A DNA stretch of 64,000 nt from positions 186,001 to 250,000 of the forward strand of contig CP115966.1 of assembly GCA_027941995.1 (NCBI GenBank). Reading direction: 5' to 3'. Positions 18,844 through 27,489 of this stretch are shown here, piece after piece. Positions within the stretch are counted from its first letter, which is position 1; every line of letters starts with the position of its first letter. Source of the stretch: Erythrobacteraceae bacterium WH01K. Its GTDB lineage: Bacteria; Pseudomonadota; Alphaproteobacteria; Sphingomonadales; Sphingomonadaceae. The position numbers and the translations under genes are program-made. The notes beneath the pieces are model-generated. The model did not search any database, was not told the origin of the DNA, and saw only the letters and a list, made by a program, of their open reading frames with translations.

Positions 18844-21171
18844 CTAGCCGGCCTGGTCGGTCGTATCCCCGTGCTTCTTCGCACGGGTGCTTTCGACCAT
18901 GCCCTCATGCACGAAGCCGATCGGCATGGCTTCCGCCGCCCGCTTCTTCAGCTCGCCGCGCATTTTCTTGTATTCCGCCTCCATCTTGGAGGTCACGGTT
19001 GCACGGCTGTCCTCCAGCGCCTCGGTGAAGTCGGCGGCGGAGACTTCGGTCACCTCCGTACCTTCCCGGTGCAGCGCGTTGAGGCCGGCGCGGCGGACCA
19101 CGTCTTCGAGGTCGGCGCCGGTGAAGCGGTCCGTCTTCGCGGCCACTTCGCCGAGGTCGACATCCGCTGCCAGGGGCATTTCCGAGGTATGAATGCCCAG
19201 GATCTGCTCGCGCCCCTTTCGGTTCGGCGTGCCGACATAGACCAGTTCGTCAAACCGGCCCGGCCGCAGCAGCGCGGGATCGACCAGCGTGGGCCGGTTG
19301 GTCGCACCGATTACGACGACGGACTGCAATTCCTCCAGACCGTCCATCTCCGCCAGCACCGTATTGACCACGCGGCCCGTCACCTGCGGCTCCATCCCGG
19401 ACGAACCGCGGGCAGGCACGAGGCTGTCGATCTCGTCGATGAAGACGACGCACGGAGCGACGGCGCGGGCGCGCTGGAACATCTTGGCGATCTGCTGCTC
19501 GCTCTCGCCATACCATTTGGACAGCAGGTCGGAGCTCTTCATCGAGATGAAGTTCGCCTCCGCCTCCTTCGCGACCGCCTTCGCCAGCAGGGTCTTGCCG
19601 GTGCCGGGCGGGCCGTAGAGGAGGAAACCCTTGGCCGGACGGATACCGAGCCTGCGGAACGCCTCCTGGTTCTTCAGCGGAAGCTCGATGCCTTCTTTCA
19701 GCTTCTCGATCGACTCGTCCACGCCGCCGATATCGTCCCAGCCGACCTGCGGCACCTGGACCATCACCTCGCGCATGGCGCTGGGCTGAATACGCTTGAG
19801 GGCGGAGAGGAAATCCTCGCGGGTCACGCACAGGTCCTCGAGAACCTCCGGCGGGATGGTCCGCTCGTCGAGATCGATGCGCGGCATGATCCGGCGCACG
19901 GCGTCGATCGCCGCCTCACGGGCCAGCGCGGCAATATCCGCGCCGACGAAGCCGTAGGTCATCCGCGACAATTCCTTCAGATCGACCCTGTCGCCGAGCG
20001 GCATGCCGCGCGTGTGGATGCCGAGGATTTCGCGGCGGCCGCTTTCGTCGGGCACACCGATAACGATTTCCCGGTCGAAGCGGCCCGGTCGGCGCAAGGC
20101 CTCGTCGATGGCATCGGGGCGATTGGTAGCGGCGATCACCACTACGTTGACGCGCGCTTCCAAGCCGTCCATCAGGGTCAGGAGCTGTGCGACCAGGCGT
20201 TTTTCTGCCTCGCCGCTGACCTGGCTGCGCTTGGGCGCGATGGAGTCGATTTCGTCGATGAAGACGATCGCCGGCGCGTTCTGCGCCGCCTGTTCGAACA
20301 CTTCGCGCAGGCGCTTCTCGCTCTCGCCATAGCCCGACCCCATGATTTCCGGGCCGTTGATGATAGAGAAATCGGCATCGCTTTCATTGGCAACGGCCTG
20401 CGCCAGCCGCGTCTTGCCGGTTCCGGGCGGGCCATGCAGCAACACGCCCTTGGGCGGATCGACACCGAGGCGGGTGAACAGCTCGGGATAGCGCAGCGGC
20501 AGTTCGACCATTTCGCGCAATTGCTGGATCGTATCATCAATGCCGCCGACATCGTCGTAATTCACGACAGCACGCGCATCGCGCGGCGCCTCGAACTCGG
20601 CACGCAGCTCGACCTCGGTATTCTCGTCGATATGGACGATACCCTTGGGCGTAGTGGAATGGACGGACAGGCGGATCTGGGTCAGCGCATAGGCCGGCGC
20701 GTTGAACATGCGGCGCACTTCGGGCGGCATGTTCTGGACCGGCTGCTGCCCGGTTGTCGCGACGAGATCGCCCGCCAGTACCGGCTTGCGGAAGAAATTG
20801 CGCTTCAGCGCCTGAGTCGGGCCCTGCAGGCGCATTTCGCGGCTGGCGGGCGCGAAAACGACGCGGGTCGCAGGCTTCGATTCGGCAGCACGAATGACAA
20901 CATGCTCGCCCGAGCCGGCCTCGGCATTGCCGCGCTGGAGGCCATCGAGCCGGACCACTTCCAGCGACTGATCCTCGTCATAGGCGGGCATGGCGATTGC
21001 GACGGTAGGACGCTTGCCCTCGATCTCGACGACGTCGCCTTCGGTGATGCCCAGGGCCTGGAATGCGGAACGCGGCATGCGGGCGATGCCCTGCCCCGAT
21101 TCCTCCTGCCTGGCCGCTGCCACCTGCAGTCTCACCTGCTTCTGTTCGACTGCCGTATCCGCGTCGGCCAT
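18844..21171 (-). CDS. CDC48/VCP-type AAA ATPase
   Basis: 775 residues with the architecture of archaeal VAT and eukaryotic CDC48/p97. An N-domain (about 5-190; MPRSAFQALGITEGDVVEIEG) precedes two AAA modules. Module 1 has GPPGTGKTRLA near 246 and IVFIDEIDSIAPKRS; module 2 has GPPGTGKTLLAKAVAKEAEA near 522 and VVFIDEIDSLVPARG. Both keep the Walker A Lys, Walker B Asp-Glu and the sensor/arginine finger region (NRPDAIDEALRRPGRFDRE). It would unfold or segregate proteins using ATP in the cytoplasm. Partners in bacteria are unknown. It is convergent with the MscS gene and has no adjacent partner gene. Confidence 0.93.
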   Translation of the reverse strand: MADADTAVEQKQVRLQVAAARQEESGQGIARMPRSAFQALGITEGDVVEIEGKRPTVAIAMPAYDEDQSLEVVRLDGLQRGNAEAGSGEHVVIRAAESKPATRVVFAPASREMRLQGPTQALKRNFFRKPVLAGDLVATTGQQPVQNMPPEVRRMFNAPAYALTQIRLSVHSTTPKGIVHIDENTEVELRAEFEAPRDARAVVNYDDVGGIDDTIQQLREMVELPLRYPELFTRLGVDPPKGVLLHGPPGTGKTRLAQAVANESDADFSIINGPEIMGSGYGESEKRLREVFEQAAQNAPAIVFIDEIDSIAPKRSQVSGEAEKRLVAQLLTLMDGLEARVNVVVIAATNRPDAIDEALRRPGRFDREIVIGVPDESGRREILGIHTRGMPLGDRVDLKELSRMTYGFVGADIAALAREAAIDAVRRIMPRIDLDERTIPPEVLEDLCVTREDFLSALKRIQPSAMREVMVQVPQVGWDDIGGVDESIEKLKEGIELPLKNQEAFRRLGIRPAKGFLLYGPPGTGKTLLAKAVAKEAEANFISMKSSDLLSKWYGESEQQIAKMFQRARAVAPCVVFIDEIDSLVPARGSSGMEPQVTGRVVNTVLAEMDGLEELQSVVVIGATNRPTLVDPALLRPGRFDELVYVGTPNRKGREQILGIHTSEMPLAADVDLGEVAAKTDRFTGADLEDVVRRAGLNALHREGTEVTEVSAADFTEALEDSRATVTSKMEAEYKKMRGELKKRAAEAMPIGFVHEGMVESTRAKKHGDTTDQAG

Positions 21172-21285
21172 GCTTTCTCCTGTGCTTCGCTCAACATGAT
21201 GCGAGACGCCTAGCTAGGAGTGCCCCGCCCAGCTTTCAAATGACCGAACATCGCAATCGGTCCTGCGACGACGGGAGCGGGCAAG

Positions 21286-21316
21286 AAAAAAGCCCGGCTG
21301 GATAAACCGGCCGGGC
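21286..21316 (-). terminator. Minus-strand terminator without an obvious gene
   Basis: AAGCCCGGC pairs with GCCGGGCTT around a roughly 11-nt loop (stem about 21288-21316). On the minus strand it is followed by TTTTTTCTT; on the plus strand by GAAAAG, so it works only leftwards. No coding frame on the minus strand ends before it. It might insulate the CDC48-type gene or end a small RNA. Confidence 0.75.
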
Positions 21317-21402
21317 TTGAAAAGTTTGGGAGAGGATGCCTGTAAGGCCTGCCCTATGTGCAGTGCAGCATGATTTTGTGCAAGTGCGAAAGGGGCATGA
21401 TC

Positions 21403-21421
21403 TGTTGCAAAATACGCAACA
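21403..21421. repeat. Inverted repeat TGTTGC-N7-GCAACA
   Basis: A perfect 6-bp inverted repeat around AAAATAC, 118 nt before the scoA start. The size and symmetry suit a transcription factor dimer. The regulator is unknown; polyester-metabolism regulators of the PhaR kind bind TGCA-rich sites, which resemble the surrounding sequence, but that link is speculative. Confidence 0.45.
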
Positions 21422-21538
21422 CTAGAGCTTCAGCTTAGCTGGACTCGAGAATTCCGCACATGGTGCCGAAGGGGTGACAGAATCATGCGCGGCTCCTATT
21501 GCCCGATGCCGAAACGCCACCTGCTTGCACGAGGCCCG

Positions 21539-22258
21539 ATGAACAAGCTCTATCCCGATGCCGCCGCTGCCCTCGAGGGCGTCCTCCAGGACAACATGCT
21601 GATCGCCAGCGGGGGCTTCGGCCTGTGCGGCATCCCGGAACGCCTGCTGGACGCGATCCGCGACAGCGGGGTGACCGGCCTCACCTTCGCCAGCAACAAT
21701 GCCGGGATCGACAATGAAGGGATCGGCAAGCTGCTGCGCACGAAGCAGGTTGCGAAAATGATCAGTTCCTATGTCGGCGAGAACAAGGAATTCGAACGCC
21801 AGTTCCTGTCAGGCGAACTGGAAGTCGAGTTCTGCCCGCAAGGCACGCTGGCAGAGCGGATGCGCGCAGGCGGGGCAGGCATCCCCGGCTTCTACACGAA
21901 GACCGGCGTCGGCACCCAAGTGGCCGAAGGCAAGGAGGTGAAGCAGTTCGACACCGGCAACGGGCCTGAGGATTATATCCTTGAGCACGGTCTGTTTGCC
22001 GACCTTTCCATCGTGAAGGCATGGAAGGCGGATGAAACGGGGAACGTCGTGTTTCGCAAGACGGCGCGCAACTTCAACCAGCCGGCCGCGACCTGCGGGA
22101 AGGTCTGTGTCGTCGAGGTCGAGGAGATCGTGCCGGCCGGCTCGCTCGACCCCGATCACATCCACCTGCCCGGCGTATTCGTCCAGCGCATGATCGTGGG
22201 CGCGCCCTACGACAAGAAGATCGAATTCCGCACGGTGCGCGAACGCGAGACTGCCTGA
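21539..22258 (+). CDS. scoA: 3-oxoacid CoA-transferase subunit A
   Basis: Alpha subunit of succinyl-CoA:3-ketoacid CoA-transferase, which activates acetoacetate to acetoacetyl-CoA in ketone body or polyhydroxybutyrate breakdown. 239 residues starting MNKLYPDAAAALEG, with the family's glycine-rich segment ASGGFGLCGIPERLLDAI and the conserved GNVVFRKTARNFNQP. The ATG at 21539 is chosen because it is preceded by ACGAGG and matches family length; an upstream ATG at 21485 would add 18 atypical residues. The B subunit is at 23149, separated by an unrelated lipoprotein gene, whereas these subunits are normally adjacent. Confidence 0.94.
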   Translation: MNKLYPDAAAALEGVLQDNMLIASGGFGLCGIPERLLDAIRDSGVTGLTFASNNAGIDNEGIGKLLRTKQVAKMISSYVGENKEFERQFLSGELEVEFCPQGTLAERMRAGGAGIPGFYTKTGVGTQVAEGKEVKQFDTGNGPEDYILEHGLFADLSIVKAWKADETGNVVFRKTARNFNQPAATCGKVCVVEVEEIVPAGSLDPDHIHLPGVFVQRMIVGAPYDKKIEFRTVRERETA

Positions 22259-22265
22259 GTTCGCC

Positions 22266-23135
22266 ATGTCCCAGGCCACCTTGCCCCGGATTGTCGCTGC
22301 GACCATCGCGGCTTCCTTCCTATCCGGCTGCGCAGCGGCGTTGATCCCGGTCGCTGCCGGATCGATCATGGCCACCCGCGGCCAGCAGGAGCAGGCGACG
22401 GCTGCCGCGACCGAACAAGGTATCGCACAATACGCTGGCGTGAATGCCACAACTCTCGCACCGGCGTCCTGTATCGGCATGGTTGCGATGGAGGAAAGCG
22501 GACATACCGAAACGCCGGAAGTCGTCGCCGATGGCGCGGCGATGGGATCATCGGTCGACAGCGCCGCCACCGCGCCCGCTAAGCCAGTGTATGATGCGTT
22601 TTTCGGCGCTGCCTTAGCCCAGGCAATCGGCGGGGCCGGAACGGGCGACGCGCGGCAGTCCGCAATGCTGCTCAATCCGCACAGGCTGGACGCCGAACTG
22701 ACCGATTGCGGCGATCAGCCATCCGCCGTGTTGCTCGACATGGATCCCGTGGACGCGCTCGCCCCGCTTGCAAACACGCAGCGAAACAATCCCCATCTTG
22801 GACGGGCCCTTGCTGGCCTCAGGGACCGTGATGTGGAAGTGCTCTGGATTACCGGCCATACGGCGGATCGCGCGGGCGCGGTGCGCCGCAGCCTTTCAGC
22901 CGCGGGCCTGGATGTATCGGGACAAGACACGCTGGTAACGATGCGTTATCCAACGGATCGGAAGCAGACCAGGCGCAGGGACCTGGCTGAGGATTATTGT
23001 ATCCTGGCAATGCTCGGCGACGAGAAAGCCGATTTCGATGAACTTTACGACCATCTGCTTCGCCCGGAATCCGCTGCTCCTCTGCAGCGCCTGATCGGAA
23101 CGCGGTGGTTCATCGCCCCCAACCCAATCGACTGA
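22266..23135 (+). CDS. HAD-like acid phosphatase-type lipoprotein (divergent)
   Basis: 289 residues, lipobox LSGC with Cys22, so it is probably anchored in the cell envelope. The second half resembles HAD-superfamily phosphatases: an AVLLDMDP motif I with Asp158/Asp160, WITGHT with Thr196 as motif II, Lys233 in the motif III region and [13 protein letters not shown] as motif IV (Asp252, Asp256). Class B/C acid phosphatases share this layout, but the Thr normally following the second motif I Asp is missing. Residues 30-130 match no family I know. It sits between scoA and scoB with 7 and 13 nt gaps, hence in one transcript. Function unproven. Confidence 0.75.
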   Translation: MSQATLPRIVAATIAASFLSGCAAALIPVAAGSIMATRGQQEQATAAATEQGIAQYAGVNATTLAPASCIGMVAMEESGHTETPEVVADGAAMGSSVDSAATAPAKPVYDAFFGAALAQAIGGAGTGDARQSAMLLNPHRLDAELTDCGDQPSAVLLDMDPVDALAPLANTQRNNPHLGRALAGLRDRDVEVLWITGHTADRAGAVRRSLSAAGLDVSGQDTLVTMRYPTDRKQTRRRDLAEDYCILAMLGDEKADFDELYDHLLRPESAAPLQRLIGTRWFIAPNPID

Positions 23136-23148
23136 AAGACGGATAGTC

Positions 23149-23814
23149 ATGACTGACACACACGGATGGACCCGCGACCAGATGGCAGCCCGCGCGGCGC
23201 AGGAACTCGAGGACGGCTACTACGTCAATCTGGGCATCGGCATCCCGACGCTGGTCGCGAACCATATTCCCGACGGCATGCAGGTCACGCTGCAGTCGGA
23301 AAACGGGATGCTCGGCATCGGGCCCTTTCCCTATGAGGGGGAGGAAGACCCGGACCTGATCAATGCGGGCAAGCAGACGATCAGCGAACTGGACCACAGC
23401 GCGTATTTCGACAGCGCAACCAGCTTTTCGATGATCCGCGGGGGCCATATCGACCTGACCGTGCTGGGCGCCATGGAAGTGGCCGAGAACGGCGATATCG
23501 CCAACTGGATGATCCCGGGCAAGATGATCAAGGGCATGGGAGGCGCCATGGACCTCGTCGCGGGCGTGAAGAAGATCATCGTGGTCATGGATCACAATGC
23601 GAAGGACGGCAGCCCGAAATTCATTCCCGAATGCACGCTGCCGCTGACCGGCACGAACGTGGTCGACATGATCATCTCGAACCTCGGCGTCTTCCAGCGT
23701 CAGAGCCATGACGGTCCCTTCCGCCTGATAGAGCTGGCGCCGGGCGTCACGGCCGATGAAGTGGCAGAGAAGACGACGGCGCATTACGAAACGGCGTTGG
23801 CCGTGGCCGCCTGA
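23149..23814 (+). CDS. scoB: 3-oxoacid CoA-transferase subunit B
   Basis: Beta subunit completing the succinyl-CoA:3-ketoacid CoA-transferase. 221 residues with the conserved beginning [20 protein letters not shown] and the catalytic segment [16 protein letters not shown], in which the Glu of SENG forms the covalent CoA thioester. The segment [20 protein letters not shown] near the end is also typical. It begins 13 nt after the HAD-like lipoprotein gene. Both subunits appear complete. Confidence 0.95.
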   Translation: MTDTHGWTRDQMAARAAQELEDGYYVNLGIGIPTLVANHIPDGMQVTLQSENGMLGIGPFPYEGEEDPDLINAGKQTISELDHSAYFDSATSFSMIRGGHIDLTVLGAMEVAENGDIANWMIPGKMIKGMGGAMDLVAGVKKIIVVMDHNAKDGSPKFIPECTLPLTGTNVVDMIISNLGVFQRQSHDGPFRLIELAPGVTADEVAEKTTAHYETALAVAA

Positions 23815-23898
23815 CATAGGCTTGCCGGCTTCCTGCAGCGCGTTTCACCTGCCGCGGTCCCTTGACCCGGTGACGATGGTGGCACAATCGGCCAGACC

Positions 23899-25035
23899 AT
23901 GTGGCTCGATAAACCGCGCAATCCGAATGCCCCGCTCGCCGGGCTGAAAGTCCTCGAACTCGCACGCGTGCTCGCCGGGCCGTGGGTGGGGCAGACGCTG
24001 GCCGATCTGGGGGCCGACGTCATCAAGGTCGAAAGCCCGGAGGGCGACGGAACCCGCCAGTGGGGCCCGCCGTGGATCGAGCACGATGGCGAACGTTCCG
24101 CTGCCTATTATCACGCGGCGAACCGCGGCAAGCGGTCCATCGTGGCAGACTTTCGCGACACAGCCGACCTCGACCGCGTTCGTACCCTGGCCGCCGGGGC
24201 CGACGTGCTGGTCGAGAACTTCAAGACCGGCAGCCTGACGAAATTCGGGCTCGACTACGCATCTCTATCGGCGGCCAATCCTGGGCTCGTCTACTGCTCG
24301 GTGACCGGATTCGGCCAGACCGGGCCGCGCGCCCACGAGGCAGGCTACGACTTCGTGATACAGGGCATGAGCGGCTTCATGGCGCTGACCGGCGAACCGG
24401 ACGGGCAGCCGATGAAAATGGGCATCTCCATCTCCGACCTCACCTGCGGTCTGTATTCGGTCATCGGCATCCAGGCGGCGCTCGCGATGCGGGAGCGCAC
24501 CGGACGCGGGCAGCATGTGGACATGGCACTGCTCGATTGCTCGGTTTCACTGCTGGCAAGCCAGGCCATGCACCTGTTTGCGACAGGCCAGAATCCGCCG
24601 CGCATGGGCAATGAGCACGCGCAGGTCAGCGCCTATGGCGTCTTCCCGGCCAGCGACGGACAGATCGTCCTCGCCCCGGCCAATGACGGCCTGTTCCGCA
24701 AGACCCTGAAAGTCCTGGGGCGCGAGGACCTGCTGGAGGACGACCGGTTCACGACGAACGAGGGCAGGCTCGCCAACAGGGACCAGCTGGACCGCATCAT
24801 CGCGGAGGCAACGCGGCCCCGGACCCGGTCCGACCTCCTCGCCGCCTGCGCGGAGGCAGGCGTGCCTGCCGGTCCTATCAATGACATCGACCAGGTTTTC
24901 AGCGATCCGCAAATCATGGACCGGGGCATGAAGATCGAACTGGATGGCGTTGCGGGCGTGCGTAGTCCCTTCGCGTTTTCGGGCGCCGAACTGGCGCTGG
25001 ACACTCCCTCACCCGCTCACGGGAAGCACGATTAG
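23899..25035 (+). CDS. CaiB/BaiF (class III) CoA-transferase
   Basis: Transfers CoA between acyl groups through an aspartyl-CoA intermediate. 378 residues with the family N-terminus PLAGLKVLELARVLAGPWVG, then LADLGADVIKVESPEGDGTR, NRGKRSIVADFRD, the central SGFMALTGEPDGQP region and a C-terminal PAGPINDIDQVFSDPQI. The gene follows scoB by 84 nt and probably shares its metabolic context (fatty or ketoacid CoA esters). Substrate is not predictable. It is convergent with nothing and is followed, after a palindrome, by the regulator gene. Confidence 0.93.
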   Translation: MWLDKPRNPNAPLAGLKVLELARVLAGPWVGQTLADLGADVIKVESPEGDGTRQWGPPWIEHDGERSAAYYHAANRGKRSIVADFRDTADLDRVRTLAAGADVLVENFKTGSLTKFGLDYASLSAANPGLVYCSVTGFGQTGPRAHEAGYDFVIQGMSGFMALTGEPDGQPMKMGISISDLTCGLYSVIGIQAALAMRERTGRGQHVDMALLDCSVSLLASQAMHLFATGQNPPRMGNEHAQVSAYGVFPASDGQIVLAPANDGLFRKTLKVLGREDLLEDDRFTTNEGRLANRDQLDRIIAEATRPRTRSDLLAACAEAGVPAGPINDIDQVFSDPQIMDRGMKIELDGVAGVRSPFAFSGAELALDTPSPAHGKHD

Positions 25036-25075
25036 GACAAGGGCCGGCGCTGCTATTCCCTGACCGCTCCTGCGA

Positions 25076-25093
25076 TTTCTGTAATTACAGAAA
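25076..25093. promoter_or_regulatory. Perfect 18-bp palindrome before the GbsR/MarR-type regulator
   Basis: TTTCTGTAATTACAGAAA reads the same on both strands. It lies 22 nt upstream of the regulator's ATG, where autoregulatory operators of MarR/GbsR proteins typically sit. A degenerate copy sharing AATTACAGAAA occurs before the next gene. Confidence 0.82.
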
Positions 25094-25114
25094 CAACGAA
25101 CGGAGCGAGTCGTC

Positions 25115-25663
25115 ATGCCGATGCAGGATATTCCCGAAGTCCGCGCCTTCGTTCTCCATTGGGGGGAGATGGGCAGCGAATGGGGGGTCAACCGCTCCGT
25201 CGCCCAGATCCACGCCCTGCTCTATCTTTCGGACCGCCCGCGTCACGCGGAGGAAATCTGCGAGACACTGGGTCTGGCGCGTTCCAATGTCTCGAGCGGG
25301 CTGAAGGAACTGCAATCCTACCAGATCGTGCGACGGGTCCATGTCGAGGGCGATCGACGCGATCACTTCGTCGCGGACACCGACCTTTGGAATATGTTAA
25401 TGAAGATCGCTGCGGAGCGAAAGCGCCGCGAAATCGACCCGACGATCCAGCTGCTCGGCGAGCTTTCGAAGAGCCTCGCACAGCGGGACGATGTCGCTCC
25501 GCATGTGCGCGAACGGATCGAGCGCATGCACGATTTCATCGGCAATCTTTCGAACTGGTACGCCGATGTGCGCCGCCTGCCCAAGTCCACGCTGATTACC
25601 CTGATGAAGCTGGGGGGCAAGGTCGCAAGGCTCCTACCCGGCGGTGGGAAGAGCGGCACGTAG
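25115..25663 (+). CDS. GbsR/MarR family transcriptional regulator
   Basis: 182-residue winged-helix protein. The DNA-binding part (about 20-90) includes RSVAQIHALLYLSDRPRHAE, EEICETLGLARSNVSSGLKE as the helix-turn-helix and LQSYQIVRRVHVEGDRRDHF as the wing. The long helical C-terminus resembles GbsR, which represses osmoprotectant genes in Bacillus. The palindrome just upstream suggests autoregulation, and a related site precedes the small membrane protein gene at 25746, the likely regulated partner. Ligand unknown. Confidence 0.87.
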   Translation: MPMQDIPEVRAFVLHWGEMGSEWGVNRSVAQIHALLYLSDRPRHAEEICETLGLARSNVSSGLKELQSYQIVRRVHVEGDRRDHFVADTDLWNMLMKIAAERKRREIDPTIQLLGELSKSLAQRDDVAPHVRERIERMHDFIGNLSNWYADVRRLPKSTLITLMKLGGKVARLLPGGGKSGT

Positions 25664-25713
25664 TCCCGAACCCCTGACAGCAAGGAGCACCCACGACAGA
25701 ACCGCGAGCATCT

Positions 25714-25731
25714 ATTTCAAATTACAGAAAT
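25714..25731. promoter_or_regulatory. Degenerate second copy of the GbsR-type operator
   Basis: ATTTCAAATTACAGAAAT contains one complete half-site (AATTACAGAAA) identical to the perfect palindrome 630 bp upstream; the left half is altered and the TTTC/GAAA arms are 8 rather than 10 nt apart. It ends 14 nt before the start of the small membrane protein gene. Confidence 0.65.
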
Positions 25732-25745
25732 AACAGGAGCAACTT

Positions 25746-26153
25746 ATGTATCTCGTCCCGGCCTATATCGCCTACCTGCTTATCAGCGTCGGCCTGACCA
25801 TCTGGGTGGCGCGGACCCTGTCGAAGAACGGCATCGTCTTCCTGAAGGAGTGCTTCGGGCATGACGCCATGCTGGCCCGTTCGACCAACCACCTTCTGGT
25901 CGTGGGCTTCTACCTGGTGAATCTCGGCTGGATCCTCCTGACCCTGCGGTTCGGAGACGCGCCCGAAAGCGTCGCGGGGACCATCCGGTTCCTGTCCAGC
26001 AAGATCGGGCTGGTCGTCGTCGTCCTCGGCATCATGCACTTCTTCAACATGAACGCCGTCGCCAAGTTCGGCCGCAAGGTGGGCGAATGGCTGCGCGAGG
26101 ACAGCTACGGCAATCCTGTAGGCCCGCAGGCACCCGGCGTCGCATTAGGCTGA
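25746..26153 (+). CDS. Small membrane protein of unknown function, probable regulator target
   Basis: 135 residues with three hydrophobic helices (about 3-22, 47-66 and 86-107) and a hydrophilic C-terminus of about 30 residues (KFGRKVGEWLREDSYGNPVG). No family recognised. CAGGAGCAACTT provides a good ribosome site. It directly follows the GbsR/MarR-type gene with its own copy of the half-operator and ends at a bidirectional terminator, so regulator and membrane protein form a compact two-gene module. A role in membrane or osmotic stress would fit the regulator type but is only a guess. Confidence 0.8.
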   Translation: MYLVPAYIAYLLISVGLTIWVARTLSKNGIVFLKECFGHDAMLARSTNHLLVVGFYLVNLGWILLTLRFGDAPESVAGTIRFLSSKIGLVVVVLGIMHFFNMNAVAKFGRKVGEWLREDSYGNPVGPQAPGVALG

Positions 26154-26174
26154 CGTCCTGCGACCCGAAATGAA

Positions 26175-26200
26175 AAGGGCGGCCCGATCAGGCCGCCCTT
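26175..26200. terminator. Bidirectional terminator between membrane protein and metK
   Basis: AAGGGCGGCC (26175-26184) pairs perfectly with GGCCGCCCTT (26191-26200) around a 6-nt loop. The plus strand continues TCTTTC and the minus strand TTTTCATTTC, so it can stop both convergent transcripts. Confidence 0.92.
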
Positions 26201-26204
26201 TCTT

Positions 26205-27440
26205 TCATGAACCGACTGCGGCCTTGAGGTCGCCGACCAGATCGGTCCGTTCCCACGGGAAATGATCGCCCTCCGAGGTCCGGCCGAAATGGCCATAGGC
26301 CGCGCTCTTGCGATAGATCGGCTTGTTGAGCCCCAGATGTTCGCGGATGCCGCGCGGGGTCAGGCCGCCAAGCGCCTCGATCGTCCCGATGGCGTTTTCC
26401 AGCGCCTCGTCCGAAACCGTGCCGCTTCCGTGCGTATCGACATAGAGCGAGAGCGGCTTCGACACGCCGATCGCATAGGCCAGCTGGATGGTGCAGCGCG
26501 TCGCGAGGCCCGCCGCCACGATGTTCTTGGCAAGATAGCGCGTGATATAGGCGGCGGAGCGGTCGACCTTGGTCGGATCCTTGCCCGAAAACGCGCCGCC
26601 GCCATGCGGGGCCGCGCCGCCATAGGTATCGACGATGATCTTGCGACCAGTCAGCCCGGCATCCCCGTCGGGCCCGCCGATCTCGAAGGCACCGGTGGGG
26701 TTGATGTGCCATTCGGTCGTGTCGCTGAGCCACCCTTCCGGCAGGATCGCGGCGACCACGCCCTTCACGTATTTCTTCAGCTCGGCTTCTTTCTCGCCCT
26801 CGTGATAGCCCTTCGCATGCTGGGTCGAGACGACAACCGCGGTGCATTCGACCGGCTTGCCGTTCTCGTAGCGCAGCGAAAGCTGGCTTTTCGCGTCCGG
26901 CTCGAGGAACGGCGCCGTGCCGCTTTTCCGATCGGCGGCGAGCTGTTCGAGGATCTTGTGGCTGTAATCGAGGGTCGCCGGCATCAGGTCCGGCGTCTCG
27001 TCGCAGGCAAAGCCGAACATGATGCCCTGGTCCCCGGCACCCTCGTCCTTGTTACCGCTGGAATCGACGCCTTGCGCAATTTCGACCGACTGGCCGTGCA
27101 GGTGGTTCTCGAAGGTCAGCGTCTCCCAGTGGAAACCTTCCTGCTCGTACCCGATCTCGCGCACGGTGCGGCGAACGACCTTCTCGATCTCTTCCTTCGC
27201 GCCCGGCGCCCAGCCGCCGTTCTCGCGCCATTCTTCCTTCTTGGCATTATACATCGGGGCACAGCGGATTTCTCCGGAAAGAATGACGCGCTGCGTCGTC
27301 GTCATCGTTTCGCAGGCTACGCGCGATTCCGGATCCTTCGCCAGCATGAGGTCCACGATGGCATCGGAAATCTGGTCCGAAACCTTGTCGGGATGCCCCT
27401 CGGATACGCTTTCGGAGGTGAAGAGATAATTGCTGCGCAT
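26205..27440 (-). CDS. metK: S-adenosylmethionine synthase
   Basis: Makes SAM from methionine and ATP in the cytoplasm. 411 residues, slightly longer than the roughly 385 of E. coli, the extra length being in the middle domain. Signatures: [20 protein letters not shown] at the start, [15 protein letters not shown] near 135 and [19 protein letters not shown] near 275. It lies 49 nt after lnt on the same strand. An ATAAAG-N4-CTTTAT repeat in that gap suggests its own repressor-controlled promoter; there is no room for a SAM riboswitch. Confidence 0.97.
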   Translation of the reverse strand: MRSNYLFTSESVSEGHPDKVSDQISDAIVDLMLAKDPESRVACETMTTTQRVILSGEIRCAPMYNAKKEEWRENGGWAPGAKEEIEKVVRRTVREIGYEQEGFHWETLTFENHLHGQSVEIAQGVDSSGNKDEGAGDQGIMFGFACDETPDLMPATLDYSHKILEQLAADRKSGTAPFLEPDAKSQLSLRYENGKPVECTAVVVSTQHAKGYHEGEKEAELKKYVKGVVAAILPEGWLSDTTEWHINPTGAFEIGGPDGDAGLTGRKIIVDTYGGAAPHGGGAFSGKDPTKVDRSAAYITRYLAKNIVAAGLATRCTIQLAYAIGVSKPLSLYVDTHGSGTVSDEALENAIGTIEALGGLTPRGIREHLGLNKPIYRKSAAYGHFGRTSEGDHFPWERTDLVGDLKAAVGS

Positions 27441-27458
27441 GAAGTCGGGAGCCTCAAT

Positions 27459-27474
27459 ATAAAGAAAGCTTTAT
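27459..27474. promoter_or_regulatory. Inverted repeat ATAAAG-N4-CTTTAT before metK
   Basis: A perfect 6-bp inverted repeat in AT-rich sequence, 18 nt upstream of the metK ATG, inside an otherwise GC-rich region. ArsR-family regulators of the SAM/SAH cycle (SahR type) bind AT-rich repeats upstream of metK and related genes in several proteobacteria; I cannot show that one acts here. The repeat itself is seen directly. Confidence 0.6.
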
Positions 27475-27489
27475 GTGTTTGAGACGGAC

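Larger units (their letters stand above)
21172..21538. other. 367-nt intergenic region between the CDC48-type gene and scoA
   Basis: No gene found. It contains a strong minus-strand terminator (21286-21316) with no annotated minus-strand gene upstream of it, and an inverted repeat TGTTGC-AAAATAC-GCAACA at 21403-21421. Several TGCA-type short repeats occur around 21358-21390 (GTGCAGTGCAGCA, TTGTGCAAGTGC). Between the repeat and the terminator there is room for a short minus-strand RNA of 100-150 nt. The scoA promoter presumably also lies here. Confidence 0.6.

Noticed and set aside
18778..21213. Plus-strand 811-codon frame opposite the CDC48-type gene
   Set aside because: It mirrors a conserved AAA protein codon by codon and contains no recognisable domain of its own.
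27441..27489. SAM riboswitch before metK
   Set aside because: Only 49 nt separate lnt and metK; no conserved riboswitch core or pairing seen, just the short AT-rich repeat.
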